From the NCBI GenBank assembly GCA_032622095.1, contig CP136065.1, positions 65,525,031 to 65,589,030 of the forward strand: a DNA stretch of 64,000 nt, in the 5' to 3' direction. Source of the DNA: Siphonodentalium dalli (Eukaryota > Mollusca > Scaphopoda > Gadilida > Siphonodentaliidae). Below are positions 1-11,282 of the stretch, piece after piece. The notes under the pieces were generated by a model, which saw only the letters and a program-made list of their open reading frames with translations, had not been told where the DNA came from and did not search any database. How positions within the stretch are numbered: the stretch's first letter is position 1; the number at the start of each line of letters is the position of its first letter. The translations under genes and the position numbers were made by a program.

Positions 1-37
1 ATATACACGGGTCTAATGACCGAATACTAGCCGATTT

Positions 38-190
38 AAGAATAACTCTTGTTGCGATTAAGGTCATTAAGTTATAACCGAAAAGTGAGAAGTCAAATTC
101 TATTCGTATACAGCGCGTTATAGTATATTTGTCTTGACACTTTTTGGTTATAACTCATATCCTTAATCGAAACAAGGGTTATTTCTTATA
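38..190. repeat. short imperfect hairpin (MITE-like)
   Basis: The left arm at about 38-97 is the imperfect reverse complement of 132-190. Both arms carry 'gttataaccgaaaagtg' or a close variant, and the loop is about 35 bp. There is no coding potential. It is probably a small palindromic MITE remnant, but no target duplication could be assigned because the element starts near the window edge. Confidence 0.6.
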
Positions 191-289
191 ATTTAATCCG
201 TCGTTTCACAGGAGAACCATCAAGAGTATAAGGTAGAAGTATGACGAGCTGTACTTTGAGATTATTTCCAACGACAACGAAAAAGACCC

Positions 290-951
290 ACGAAGTTGAA
301 AGAGACACACTCTCACTCGAAAGTCAAACATTTAATTATTGATTGATCAAGTGGCGTCAGTGATTCAGCCTTTATGATACGTCTATAATTTAATCATAAA
401 TTGTCAATCCATGATCACGACCAGCTGTGATGCGCACGCGGGATTGATATATTTCGACCGTGGTGACACTTGTTAGTTTTAATTTTCTTGTTTCATTTCT
501 TTGCAAATTTTCAGTCGTCTTGATGTGTCTATAGTTACTTGTGTACTGATGAATGATGATTAGCAGCCAGTGCAGTTAATAACTTGGCAAGGCATGCAGT
601 CCTACCTGAAGAAATCCTGATACAACATGGATATTTCATTTTAAAACGTAGGAAGTATCGAATATTTTTCACGTACATTTTAGGCACGCGGTGAAGGCAT
701 GGTCACTCGACGCTGCTATCATTTCTGTAGCGTGAAAGTTATCAAGAAAGTTATGCTATCGAGAAATAACCTTTATGACAACGTGTGTTGCGGCCAATTG
801 TTTTACAGTCGAAATATATTAATCCCGCGTGCGCCTCACAGCTGGTCGTGATCAGTTGCGACTAGCCAATCAAAAACGCTGAATTTCTGACGCCGCTTGA
901 TCAATAGTTATTAAAATGTTTTAAGTGAAAGCGAGTCTCTTCCAACTTCAC
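290..951. repeat. foldback element, ~150-bp inverted arms
   Basis: The arm at 290-457 pairs with 810-951. Shared blocks include 'gatcacgaccagctgtga', 'gcgcacgcgggatt' and 'ttgatcaagtggcgtcag'. About 350 bp of non-coding sequence separates the arms. The left arm has a ~20 bp insertion near 375-410. The element lies directly upstream of the lectin linker exon, so any regulatory sequence there is mixed with this repeat. Confidence 0.7.
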
Positions 952-1059
952 GCCTTAATTATACTTGATTTTCGGAATAATCAGTTGTGGGCATGCAACT
1001 GTTGGTTATATTATGCCCAGGGTATATATGGTCGCGTACAATATGTTCTATAACAATAG

Positions 1060-1437
1060 AAGAGAGTGTAACAGCAACAACAACAACGACGACGATGGCA
1101 ACAACAACAGCATCAACGACAACGGCTACTACGGCTACCACAACAACAACAACATCAACGACAACGGCTACCACAACAACAACAACGACGACGACAACAA
1201 CAACGACAGCAACAACGACAGCAACAACGTCAACGACAACGGCTACCACAACGACAACGACAACAGCGATGACAACAACGACGACGACGACGACAACAAC
1301 AACAACAACAACGACTGCAACAACGACTGCAACAACATCAACGACAACGGCTACCACAACAACGACGACGACAACGACGACGACAACAACGACGACGACG
1401 ACACCAGTAACGACGACGACAACAACAACAACACCAG
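1060..1437 (+). CDS. C-type lectin-like gene, Thr-rich linker exon (5' partial gene)
   Basis: This 378-nt exon (126 codons' worth) encodes an almost pure threonine tract with scattered Ala, Ser, Met, Val and Pro. It lies between an acceptor ending 'taacaatag' and a donor 'caccag|gtatat'. Read in this frame, its last base joins the next exon at 1781 in phase 1 and opens directly into a CTLD, which is why I treat the ACN microsatellite as coding. Such a tract would act as an O-glycosylated, mucin-like spacer between a secretion signal and the lectin domain. Both borders are phase 1, as in shuffled extracellular modules. No signal-peptide exon is evident upstream. An ATG at 993 in the same open frame, followed by a short hydrophobic run (LLVIL), is an alternative in-exon start. 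The acceptor has a poor pyrimidine tract, so the 5' border is the least certain part. Confidence 0.55.
1071..1432 (+). repeat. ACN (mainly AAC/ACG) trinucleotide microsatellite
   Basis: About 360 bp consists of interspersed AAC, ACG and ACA triplets with few interruptions. It holds long open frames in several registers (poly-Thr, poly-Asn-Asp, poly-Val on the other strand). Only the Thr register is supported by splicing to the lectin exon. Length polymorphism is likely. Confidence 0.9.
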
Positions 1438-1780
1438 GTATATATAGTACTATACAGTCAGGGTTGTGGCGTAAGGGTGTGGGTAACACAAAACCTCCCC
1501 ATGTCGCCACGTCCCTGTCACAATATAGCTATTTAAATGTAGTTTTCCCCATTGTTTTGACATTCTATGTTCATCTTTCACTTCCTGTGGAGCCAGATCA
1601 GTTACCATTGGCACATGTACCGATGATACATTTTAATTTCGTATTAGACTCGAGCTTAATTCTTGAATTTGTCTGTTGAAACAATTCCTGTGAACCTATT
1701 TATTGACAATAAGAAAATAAACAAATAGACATATATTATATGTCGTTTTGAACGTTACACGTGTTTTCTTCCTTGTGTAG

Positions 1781-1984
1781 CATGTGACAGCCAGTTGGGA
1801 TACGCACTATATACACTGGATGTGAATTCACACTGCCTGAAGTACCATCGCCACGACGCAACTGGTGACAGTGCCCGCAGCACATGCGTCGACGAAGGGG
1901 CTCACTTGATACTGATAGAGAGCAGAACCATGTTAGATGGCCTGCATAGACTGCATACTATATTCGGATCTGACCATTATAAAG
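1781..1984 (+). CDS. C-type lectin-like gene, CTLD exon 1
   Basis: The exon (204 nt) follows a good acceptor 'ttccttgtgtag' and ends at the consensus donor 'aaag|gtaaga'. It encodes the N-terminal half of a C-type lectin domain: ACDSQLGYALYTLD, then CLKYHR, then the helix and strand 'STCVDEGAHLILIES'. The three cysteines correspond to the long-form N-terminal pair plus the first conserved disulfide cysteine. The intron on each side is phase 1. It joins the exon at 5648 through a shared glycine codon (G|GA), giving a 145-residue CTLD. The product is most likely a secreted carbohydrate- or pattern-recognition protein, as is common in invertebrate immunity and mucus. That role comes from the family, not from anything specific here. 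Confidence 0.85.
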
Positions 1985-3040
1985 GTAAGACTAAACCGCT
2001 GATACACTATAGTACACGGTACAATTTAATATGACATATAATAAGCATGTTTCGCAAAATGAGGCAACGAACTGAGGATCCCATATCTCTTCACGAGGGA
2101 TAGTTGTAACAACACGTATATATCGTATGAGTGATGACTCGGTAAGTTCCAATGATGCTGAACTATTTCTTCAGTCATCTGGCAACTCTCTTAAATTGGC
2201 CGCTTGAATATAATAGTATTGTACGCGTTGATGCTTAATCTGTTAGATCGCGCAAAGCGAAAATCTCACTGTGCACGAATCACAGTTGTTGGAAATTTGT
2301 AATAAAAACCCCGACCAAATTTCCAACAAATGTGGCTCGAATATCCATGCATTACCTTATTCAGTAATCTGAATCGTTGACCTTATTTTTGGGAAACGAA
2401 TTTTCGATCGGCCCTACGCGAATTGTACGACTGTGAAAGGCTTGCGTAGTCGGTACTATATCCGTGAGTTCCGAAACCTCTCTATGCTCTGCACAGGCAT
2501 TTAAAAAAAAATGGTTGATTGTCGGAAGTTGTGATTTTTGGGGGGGTTTTCTGGACAATCATATTCGACTGTTGTTATTGCTGAAGATTAATGTTTAGGA
2601 AAGGGGAAAACTGTGAACTGGGTTGGTATTTTGAAAAACAAAATTTGAAGCCATTTTCATAGATTTGTGTGATTTCCTCGAAAAATCTAGCTGTGACCCT
2701 TCTCAAAATAATATAATAAAATAGAACAAAATAAGTTGCCTGACCTCTGTGACTGGAACAGCACTTTATTTATCGTCTGCGTCGTGAATCTTAATTGGAA
2801 CGGTTTAGCCTAGATTTGTGTACCTGCTTTGATGAGCTTTTACTTGAGCGATTGGCGCTTGAATTTGAGGAATCAGATTTGGGGTATATGTGCATGGTTA
2901 TGGCCGTAATGAGAATTGAGGATGAATTCGGTTTTGTTGTCTTCTTGTGAAGCATTGTGTCAAAATGTTAAAGTGGCGGATCGCTTTTAATTTTGTTTCA
3001 TATCTTGACTCGCTTCATTAACGACAAGCACTGTCCTGGC
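1985..3040. other. lectin intron, first part; no feature recognised
   Basis: AT-rich intronic sequence without a convincing gene. Short open frames on both strands have random composition. I see no strong repeat structure before the duplicated block near 3044. Confidence 0.6.
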
Positions 3041-3043
3041 CCG

Positions 3044-3360
3044 GTGGTCAATATGTCGGTCAATAAATACGTTCGATATTTATGTACGGACTTAATATAC
3101 CACATACTGACTTGCTCAAGTCATATAATTTAGAAAAGGCAGGTTCAGATGTTTCTTTAGCAGAGAACAAACACAGGTGCCATGGTGCGACAACAGTATA
3201 TAGTATATAGCACTTTCCTGCATGGTCCGGTGAACAATATGTGGTTCAATAAATACGTTCAATTGTATACGGACTTCATATACACATACTGACATGTTCA
3301 AGTCATATAATTTAGAAAAGGCCGGTTCACAGGTACCATGGTGCGACAACACTACCATGA
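3044..3360. repeat. tandem duplication, ~180-bp period
   Basis: The block 3044-3215 recurs imperfectly at 3229-3360. Shared landmarks are 'caataaatacgttcga' or 'caataaatacgttcaa', then 'cacatactgac', 'tcatataatttagaaaagg' and 'ccatggtgcgacaaca'. The second copy overlaps the left end of the foldback element that starts near 3337. Confidence 0.7.
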
Positions 3361-3549
3361 GCATATACCTTTATACAAGGTTTATATCTATCGTACCCCC
3401 ATTGAGCACAGACTCACTTGCGATCCAAATTCATTAAAAAAAAATCCCCTGTGCAAAAGATAATGCCCATACCCTGTTATTTAGACCATATTAGCACCTT
3501 TAATTTGATGTATCTCCCGCATCGATAGGTTGAAGATCACCAAAGATAT

Positions 3550-3775
3550 ATATGAATATGTGCACACTTTCGAAACCAGGCAAACCCTTGAACAGATTCC
3601 CATCAAATACAGCATAGTATTACCTGGTAATAATGGAGAATTTCACTGTCACAATGATGTGTGCTCCTGTCTGTGTGACCTCAGCAGAGTAAATTATGCA
3701 GTGCTACTATATATGCTATATTTGATGGGAATCTGTTCAAGGGTTTGTCCGGTTTCGGAAGTGTGCACCTATTCA
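3550..3775. repeat. nested hairpin, ~65-bp arms
   Basis: The left arm (about 3552-3618) and right arm (about 3714-3775) are reverse complements over about 60 bp, including 'aacccttgaacagattccca'. The loop is about 95 bp. The hairpin sits just inside the left arm of the larger foldback element. Confidence 0.75.
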
Positions 3776-4677
3776 TTTTTATCTTTGGTTAAAACATGGC
3801 TATGACGTCACTCCTCTGTTCATCGAGTCCAGTTTATAGGATAATGGATGGTTATTGTCGAGATCGTACATTATTTTTCAAAAAACGATTCATTATTTTA
3901 ATATCGGACGCTCAGTATCCAATTTAATGAACGCTTATTTTGCTGCGGACGATTTAATTTTATATGACGTGCATGTATGATACCATAATGTATTCACGTA
4001 GCTGTCTATAGACAACAGTTTTCAAGTATAATATCTCTCTGATTGAGACAGGACAAAGGGATATAGACCTATATATATAGCCTCGTCACTCGGGTTGGGG
4101 TGAACTGTTGGAGGGGGACGTACAACTTCAAATTACATGCATGTCGTTTCATGAATAGGCTTTGAATTTGCAACTGTTAACATTTCTTGAATCTGATTCC
4201 GTTCCCGGGTGGCATGTTTTAGCACCACTCACGATACAACGTAAAATATATATAGTAATTTGCATGTAAATGTAGTCCTTCGATCTTCAGTATTACCCGC
4301 GATCTCAAACTACAAGATCGCCAAATATCAGATTTTGCACACCGCTCGCACCAATCTGTCATTCAATGTATAATTCTCCGCAAAATCCGAAATATGCCGC
4401 ATAATTAATTTAATACAAATGCCGAAATGTAAGGGCAAAAGGAACTCAGTGTCGGTACGTCGTGTTCATTCAACGGTCGGAAACGCAATGGTGTGCTGCC
4501 TGTCCGTTAAGTTGACAATGGGGTAAGATGTCACGTGCACCCAATGAGCGAGTGGATAGGGTCAAACACATGGTACAACTCAGGTGTCTTGACCAAATTT
4601 CGGATTAATCCATTCTGATAAGAGGTGACGCATCAAACAATGGACTCGGCCATGTTTTAAGTCAGATAATAGCTTCA

Positions 4678-4756
4678 AACTGTACATTATTTCAGCGAAT
4701 GGAACGATCTCGACCCGCGGTCTGGATCGATCCATTCCCTGAAATAATGTACAGTG
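4678..4756. repeat. nested hairpin around 'ctgtacattatttcag'
   Basis: 'actgtacattatttcagcga' near 4679 is mirrored by 'ccctgaaataatgtacagtg' near 4737. The ~45 bp centre also contains 'gatcgatc'. It is part of the interior of the 3337-4968 element. Confidence 0.7.
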
Positions 4757-5647
4757 TTCAGCCATTATCCTACACTGATCTTCAACCCATCGATGCGGGA
4801 GATACATCATATTAAATGTGCGAATTTGGTCCAAAGAATATGTGGCATTATCTCATGCACAGGGGATTTTTGATGAATATTTTTCGCAAGCGAGTCTATG
4901 CTCAATACAGGTCCGATAGTTATTAACCTTGTATTAAGGTATATACTCGTGGTGGGGTTGTCGCACCAGGGACAGGGTTCTCAACTGTCTTGGTGAATTA
5001 AAAAGTGACTTGCCAAAACTTTTGCCAAATGAAAATATTTTTTGCCAAATGTGAATTAGTTTTGCCATTGGCAAATTTGGCAAACGGCAGCGCGAACCCT
5101 GTCCAGGGGACCCGTGAGAACAAATAAAATACATTGATTATAGATTTCTAATATGTTAAATATCAATATAGAATACACATAGTAGCCGATAATAGTATGG
5201 GTATATTTTAGTTATACATGTACCATCATTATTATTTTGTACTTGTTTCGATATTTAGCATGTACTAGTATCGCTACTATGTTGGTTGCTTTTAAAATGT
5301 ATCCCCATAGAGTGATACCGAGTGACCCAAAAATAAATCATGCACGGAATGCATATGTAAGTTACATGATATGTAATACCGGAAATATTTTTGGTTCGGA
5401 AACAAGGATGTGCCATGCTCACGTCACATTCAACATAGGAAATTCGAAATCGAAAATTAAAATGCATACTAGTTTCTATCACTAAAAAGTATTTTTAATG
5501 TTTGCCTGGTAAGCTGAGAATTAACTTAGTAAATTTTGACTAATTTGGTATAAATTCAGACCGTGCTTCTTTAATGCAGAACCAATCCGTTCGTCTCATT
5601 TCTTATCACTTAACATTCTCACATCGTCTGCCATTATTTATTCACAG

Positions 5648-5880
5648 GAGAGCTGTACATAGACGGACAAGACACGTATAGCAATGACACCATGTACGCC
5701 TGGAACGGAAACCATCTAACGTACTTCCAATGGGCCACAGACAACCATGAACCCGATGGAGGGGGTGCGGACTGCATGAAAATCAAACACTACAACAACA
5801 AACCAACAACATCTGGCGGATATATGATGAAAGATACACCCTGTGATAATACATATGAGTTCGTATGCCAGATTTCGTAA
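5648..5880 (+). CDS. C-type lectin-like gene, terminal CTLD exon
   Basis: The last exon follows the acceptor 'ttattcacag' and ends with a TAA at 5878-5880. It encodes the C-terminal half of the CTLD: 'LYIDGQD', 'YAWNGNHLTYFQW', 'EPDGGGADCM' and the closing 'FVCQIS'. The last three conserved cysteines are present, so with the preceding exon the fold looks complete. The sugar-site triplet is EPD rather than EPN or QPD. The usual WND before the penultimate cysteine is replaced by MKD (MKDTPC). Classical Ca2+-dependent sugar binding is therefore doubtful, and the domain may bind another ligand or work without calcium. No canonical AATAAA was seen in the few hundred bases after the stop. Confidence 0.88.
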
Positions 5881-6290
5881 TCATCCAATGTTCCAGTTAC
5901 CACACAATTCCCATCGCCGCATGCATTACGAAATTTAAGTAAGATATGATATGAAATTGATATTTCAAGTGGAATATTTGTCTCTGAAACAGGCATTATG
6001 ATTGGCCGAGAGCAACTAACTTTAGTTTTCGATTCACCAGAATTTTGAATGGAGCATGGTATCATTGGCAAAATACATCATCGCACTGCCGGGAGTCGCG
6101 TAATCGAGTAAACCGGAACATTGTTTTCTATAGACGCGGTTAATAGGAAGTTGTTCTGGTTCTGTTGCGAGTAACGGCTTGGAACTTATCATATAGTTGG
6201 ATCATCTAAAAAGGATATATCAGCTCAAAACATGTCATGTCGATAAAAAAGTTTTTTTCGCGCCGTTTCTTTAAATTTGTTGACGGATTG
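5881..6290. other. 3' flank of the lectin gene; no other feature seen
   Basis: This probably holds the 3' UTR. Only a variant polyadenylation hexamer (ATTAAA near 6292) was found, which is weak evidence. Nothing else is recognisable. Confidence 0.4.
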
Positions 6291-6297
6291 AATTAAA

Positions 6298-6415
6298 CGT
6301 ACCCTGTTGAGTTAGATATTTAGCGATTCGAGTACGAAAACAGTCTGCGAACCAGCTCGTCCCCAACCTGCTTTCATGCTGGAATCCCCAATTATCCAAC
6401 TTAACAGGGTACGAT
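6298..6415. repeat. small element with ~22-bp inverted ends
   Basis: 'cgtaccctgttgagttagat' at the left is mirrored by 'tatccaacttaacagggtac' at the right, with about 70 bp between them. It has MITE-like architecture and no coding potential. Confidence 0.6.
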
Positions 6416-6721
6416 TATCTCATAAATGTCCCATATATTACACAACTATTTGCACGCTCGATGTGCACAAAATAATTGGATGGACTATATAGCCCATTCA
6501 TGACAGCGTTTGGTGTCATATGGCAACACATGTATACACTTTTATCACATAATTTGCCCATAAAAGCAGTTTCATAATTATCGATAAGAGACACGTTTAA
6601 TATCAGCGCGTGCGATGACGTCACATCGTTCTTCAAATGACTTGCGATCGCTGCGGTTTTTATCGTTGTTTTCGATGGATATTTCGCATTGCTTCGCGTT
6701 TATTTGATCATGTGATAAAAA

Positions 6722-6863
6722 GTATCTCACACTCGTCCTATTTTATACGTAATTTATCAACCTCGTCCACTAAATTCTATTTGAGCCTCGGTAAACCTCG
6801 GCTCAAATCGAATTTAGTGAACTCGGTTGATAAATTCCGTATAAAATAGAAACTCATGTGAGA
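6722..6863. repeat. near-perfect 142-bp palindrome
   Basis: Arms of about 68 bp (6722-6790 and 6795-6863) match closely with almost no loop. Examples are 'cctattttatacgtaattta' against 'taaattccgtataaaatag', and 'gatttgagccgagg'. It is typical of a palindromic MITE inserted in the satellite region. Confidence 0.8.
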
Positions 6864-6944
6864 TCCTCTATATAAGAACACATTCATGAAAGCTTTTGGT
6901 GTCATATTTCAGCTCATATATAATATTTGTCCCTCGAAAATTTG

Positions 6945-7430
6945 TTTTGGGGGACTATTAAAATTGTCGGTGTGCGTCCGTCATGAAGTCCGTGCAGAAA
7001 GTTCCGGATGAGAACTTTATTTTGTGCTATCGGATCGAAACCAAATTCGGTATGTGAGTTTATCAGCTCCAAACACAGGTCAACTGAGAATATGGATTTA
7101 GTCCGCCCATTTTTGCCGTAGTTATGGCCCCTTTTTCGACTTAGATATTTGTTGTTTTGAGGTTTCCTGGATGATAACTTTAGTTCGTGTGATCGGATTT
7201 TTGCCGGAGTTATGGTCCTTGCCGACTTAGAATTTCCCGAATATTTTGGTTTCCGGATGGTAACTTTACTTTTAGTTATCTGATTGTTTTTAGATTCAAC
7301 TGAATCTCTTATTTGGTACGTGGTTGATATTTCAGAAGACAAATGTTAAGGTTGAATTTGGTCACGGTCCGATGAATCTTGACAGAGTTAAACAAAATCT
7401 ATCCTTACTAAAAAGCCACAAATTGTCGGC
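6945..7430. repeat. degenerate copies of a dispersed invertebrate satellite
   Basis: Repeated modules of the type 'ccggatgataactttagtt..gtgatcggatt', 'ttgccg(t/g)agttatggcccc' and 'tttcgacttag' occur at least three times. This is the same family as the clearer array at 31790-32610. The apparent open frame of about 140 codons on the - strand is the repeat itself. Confidence 0.7.
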
Positions 7431-7864
7431 GACCTTTTATTATACTTATATCAGCCCATTCATAACAACTTTTGATTCATGACATAATTTGGTGTCATAT
7501 TTCAGCTCATATGTAGACGTATATATGAGCCAAATTCATGACAGCTTTTCATTCATGACAGCCTTTGGTGTCATGTGTCAGCACATATATAAACTTATAT
7601 AAGCCTATTCGTGATATCTTTTGGTGTCATATATCAGCTCTTATACAGACTTATATGAGTCCGTGCATGACAGATTTTCATTCATGACATCGTTTGATGT
7701 CATATCAGCTCATATTGACTTCGTTTTGGCGTCATATGTCCAGGAATTAATTAAAATACAAATACTTTTCAATTTGGTGATTACAAATACAATATAAATA
7801 CTTTTCTCAGTTGATGTATTTGATTACAAATGCAATACTTTTCTAATAGTAATCAAATACATTT

Positions 7865-9170
7865 TGATTACACCCGATTACTTTGAGATGAAATATTGAA
7901 GAAATTTATATGTTATGTTATCATGGTGTGCTATATAGTCAAAATATTGTCAATCATAAAATTAAACTAACATATAGACCAGATGTGACCAAAACAGGCT
8001 CTATTATATGTTTAAAATAAGTTATAAATGTTCAACGATTATGTTATATCGTTCTGGTATCATGATGTAGGTGGACATGGACAACAGTATTCTCAACATC
8101 CTACCACAATAATCAATCTCAAAACTAACTGACCCTTCTGCAATTTAGAACGAATTTAGGTACACAAGCTTTTTTGGCTTGATTCCAATACTGCGAAACA
8201 GCATGTGACCATTTAACACCTCTTCACTCAACACTGCTATATCATAATCTCCAGTTAGGTTAAGTAAGTATTAATGTTTAATCAGTGACTGTGGTCTGAA
8301 GCCAGCTATCTCGCAATGGTCAAATGTTAATTCACACATGTGCTGATTTATCAAAAACATTATGCGATACTGGAGTCAGATATCTGAACTGAAACAATTC
8401 TGATGTTTTGAAGATGACATGAAATTATAATAAAATTGTTTGTCTTTACATGAGATATGTCTGCTCATAGATATTATACATCTGATTAGTTATCTATTGA
8501 TAGCCATTTGTTTATGTTGTATTTGCTATCAGTAATGTAACCTATACCCATTTTAACCATTGGTACCCTCCATAGAATGCTATTGTAAAATAGGTTTCAT
8601 CTCAACATTAAACAAATTATTTTGGTAAGATGTAATCTAAAGAAATAAAAAAGTAATTGACAATACTCTCCATTTGCAGAGTATTTTATTACAAATACAA
8701 TACTTTGTCTCCTAGAACTCTTGAGTATTCTCCTAGTATTCTACAAATACTTCAAAGTCATTGCCAGTACAATACAGAATACGGTTACCCCATCCATGCT
8801 GCTATGTCTGCACATATACAGACTTATGAGCCCAATAAAGACAGCTTTTGGTGTGTCATAATCATGACAGCTTTTGGTGTGTCATATGTCAGCTCATATA
8901 TAGACTTATATGAGCCCAATCGTGGCAACTTTTGTTTTCATATGTCAGCTCATACATAGACTATATGAGCCCATTCATGCCAGATTTTGATTATATCCGC
9001 TTACTTTGAGATAGAATATTGAAGAAATTCATATGTTATTTTATCGCAGTGTGCTCTATAGTCAAAATACCGTCAACCTTAAAATTAAACTAGTATATGG
9101 ACCAGATGTGACCAAAACAGAACACAGACTCTAGTACATGTATGTGTTTAAAATAGGTTGTAAAATTTCA
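7865..9170. repeat. pair of ~180-bp direct repeats (7865-8040 and 8988-9170)
   Basis: Both copies start near 'gattac..ccg(a/c)ttactttgagat'. They share 'aatattgaagaaatt', 'gtcaaaata(t/c)(t/c)gtcaa', 'aaaattaaacta' and 'gaccagatgtgaccaaaac', and end near 'gtttaaaata(a/g)gtt'. They are about 1.12 kb apart. The sequence between them holds AT-rich 'acaaatacaatact' repeats and nothing coding. Confidence 0.75.
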
Positions 9171-9270
9171 GCTGTTGGTGTCATATGTCAGCTAATATAT
9201 AGACTTATATGAGCCCATTTATTCCAGCTTGTGTTGTCACATGTCAGCACATATATATTGACTTTTAATA

Positions 9271-10430
9271 ACTCAGTTTGAATAGCTTTTGACTTATCTT
9301 CCTGCGAACACAACGCAAAAGCTTTTTGTATTTTGTATTTTTATCGTGTATATCTTGATTCTTCGTGGTGGATGTGCGCCATGTGTGATGTTGTTTTGAA
9401 ATCTGGTGTTTCCTTCCATTGTTAAGAGAAAATCTGGCTTATGCTTTGTGTCTGAGTATCTTCCAAAGAACCATGAAGATTCAACGGGAAGGTTGACGCT
9501 AAATAGAGCGAGACATGTTTATGAAACTCAATTTAGCAGGAGAACGATACTCTACATAATTATCAACGCAATAGTATACATATACATGTATATAGTATCA
9601 CTACAGCGAGTCTCAATGCTAAGGTGATATCCGTGATCAGATGAGGTGCGGCAAGCTCGGGCTGACGTCACTAAACGTTTCTCAGCGTCGCGTTTGAATT
9701 GAGAATTTCATTAAGGACCAATCGCAACTTCTCTGATTATCGTACTTGGCAGAAATAGTATTACTTGCGTACGGAAATCACCGAGGTTGGCCGATTGTAT
9801 TAAGGACATTATTTGGACTAATTTTATTTTATTCAATTATAGTCCAAAGTCTGGAAATTTGGGTTATACAGATTGAATGGTGGTATATTTTGGCTTAAGT
9901 GCGTTATTATTTGAAATGTTGTTGGCAAAACGTTGAAAGAGTTCTGCAGTCTTGTTCTGATTCAGAACATGCAGGATCATGATACTGTCACAAAATCTAG
10001 TAGTATTCATGTAGAAATTACGACAGTCAAAAAATAACATCCAATATAACAATGGGGTGACGGCCAATAGTGTCTTAATTAAAGAGGGATCATGTCAAAT
10101 TCCTAACCATTATAGAGACATTCAGACTCATACTACCGGGTATCTGATCTGCTTGTCGATGGCCGACATCCAAGAACATTAACATTAACCTTATCAGCAC
10201 GCTGTCACCCAAAGTCCATGTACGTGTGCTCCGTGTGGTGTGAATCAATATGCAGATGCTCGATAACATGCAACACATTACACAGAGAAGCAACACGAGT
10301 TCATCATTCTACCAATCCAATATGAAACACAATTTATCATTTTTTCCCTTTTTTTCTACATGTACTATCGAATACTAGTGATAATTACTTTTCAGACAGG
10401 ATTTCTTCTGTTAATTTTAGGCATATGTTA
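9271..10430. other. no recognised feature
   Basis: AT-rich sequence with short, unconvincing open frames (9406-9627 on +, 9864-10067 and 10090-10296 on -). None matches a family I recognise, and no splice signals tie them together. Confidence 0.5.
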
Positions 10431-11011
10431 GGACCATCACAGGGGGGGGGGGGTGAAAAAATTTCTTCCGGCACGTATGCCGGGGTGGGTGGGTGGTCAA
10501 AGCCACCAACAAGCAATTTTTTCCGCAACTAAAAAATAAAATTCCTGCTTGTTTTTAGTGTTTTGGCAATGAGTTGGGCTTCAAAACCACTTTGAATCAG
10601 TTTGAATGAGAGAAATAAGGTAATTCTAACTGGTAAACTGACTGCAGCCAGTTATCGTGTTGTATTTTGTTGCAAATTTTGAAATCCAAGATGGCCGCTG
10701 GCAGCCATGTTTTTTTGGCCGAATGACCTCAAAATTACTCATTCCTATTTACATGTCCATGTTAACATCCATGATAAATAGTATGAACAGAAATTCATAT
10801 ACAGCTGTTTACAGTGAATTTCCCCCCGCAAATCTCTGTTTTAGTGTTAAAAGGGGGGGTGGGTGTCAAAAAATGTTCGGAAAAAAATGCCGAAAACGGA
10901 AAAAAAATTGGCGGTGGGGGTGGGTGGGTACAAAAAATGATCGAAAGGGAAAAAATGCCATACGTGCCTGAAAAAATTTTCCGACCCCCCCCCCCCCCCC
11001 TGACCATCATG
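10431..11011. mobile_element. ~580-bp TIR element with poly-G/poly-C ends
   Basis: Left end 'ggaccatcacagggg', a G run, then 'gaaaaaatttcttccggcac' and 'gtatgcc'. Right end 'catacgtgcctgaaaaaatt', 'ttccga', a C run, then 'ctgaccatcatgg'. The ends are inverted copies. The interior contains 'gggtgggtg' modules also found at 37753-39050, so this is a non-autonomous DNA element family. Open frames here are proline/glycine artefacts of the homopolymers. Confidence 0.65.
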
Positions 11012-11282
11012 GAAATAAGAGAGTACTGTTCCTATTTGGAATTCTCTTTCTGATCTGATTCTAGGCAATGATTAAAATTTACAGAACAGAATTATCGAAT
11101 ATAAATTTAACATCATAGAATTAACATAATCTTTTCCGACCTTCCGCAGACTCGAAACAACTCACGACCACCAACTATCCACCACGAATCTAAATCATAT
11201 TTCCATCCAATGTACAACTTGAAGTTATTTGTGGTTATTATGTAAGGCTCCGTCGCGGAAATATATGACATAAGTTTACATA

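Larger units (their letters stand above)
3337..4968. mobile_element. 1.6 kb foldback element with ~200-bp inverted ends
   Basis: Arm 3337-3540 pairs with 4776-4968. It runs from 'gtgcgacaac' through 'tatacctt..tacaagg', 'aatcccctgtgca' and 'gatgtatctcccgcatcga' to 'gaagatc'. The interior contains two further hairpins (about 3550-3775 and 4678-4756) and no transposase-like frame. It behaves like a non-autonomous foldback element or large MITE inside the lectin intron. Target-site duplications were not identified. Confidence 0.75.
6480..9270. repeat. scattered ~55-60-bp repeat ('tggtgtcatatgtcagctca')
   Basis: At least a dozen imperfect copies of a unit containing 'gcttttggtgtcatatgtca', 'gctcatatatagacttatat' and 'gagcccattcatgaca' occur at about 6480-6540, 6873-6925, 7445-7740, 8800-8985 and 9165-9270. 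The clusters are split by other repeats, which suggests an old satellite array broken up by insertions. No gene is supported anywhere in this stretch. Confidence 0.75.

Noticed and set aside
959-1510. Long poly-valine (- strand) and poly-Asn/Asp (+ strand) frames
   Set aside because: They are other registers of the ACN microsatellite; only the threonine register is joined by splice sites to a recognisable domain.
6914-7342. 142-codon - strand frame
   Set aside because: It is a translation of degenerate satellite units shared with 31790-32610.
10657-11068. Gly/Pro-rich frames on both strands
   Set aside because: Artefacts of G and C homopolymers at the end of a TIR element.
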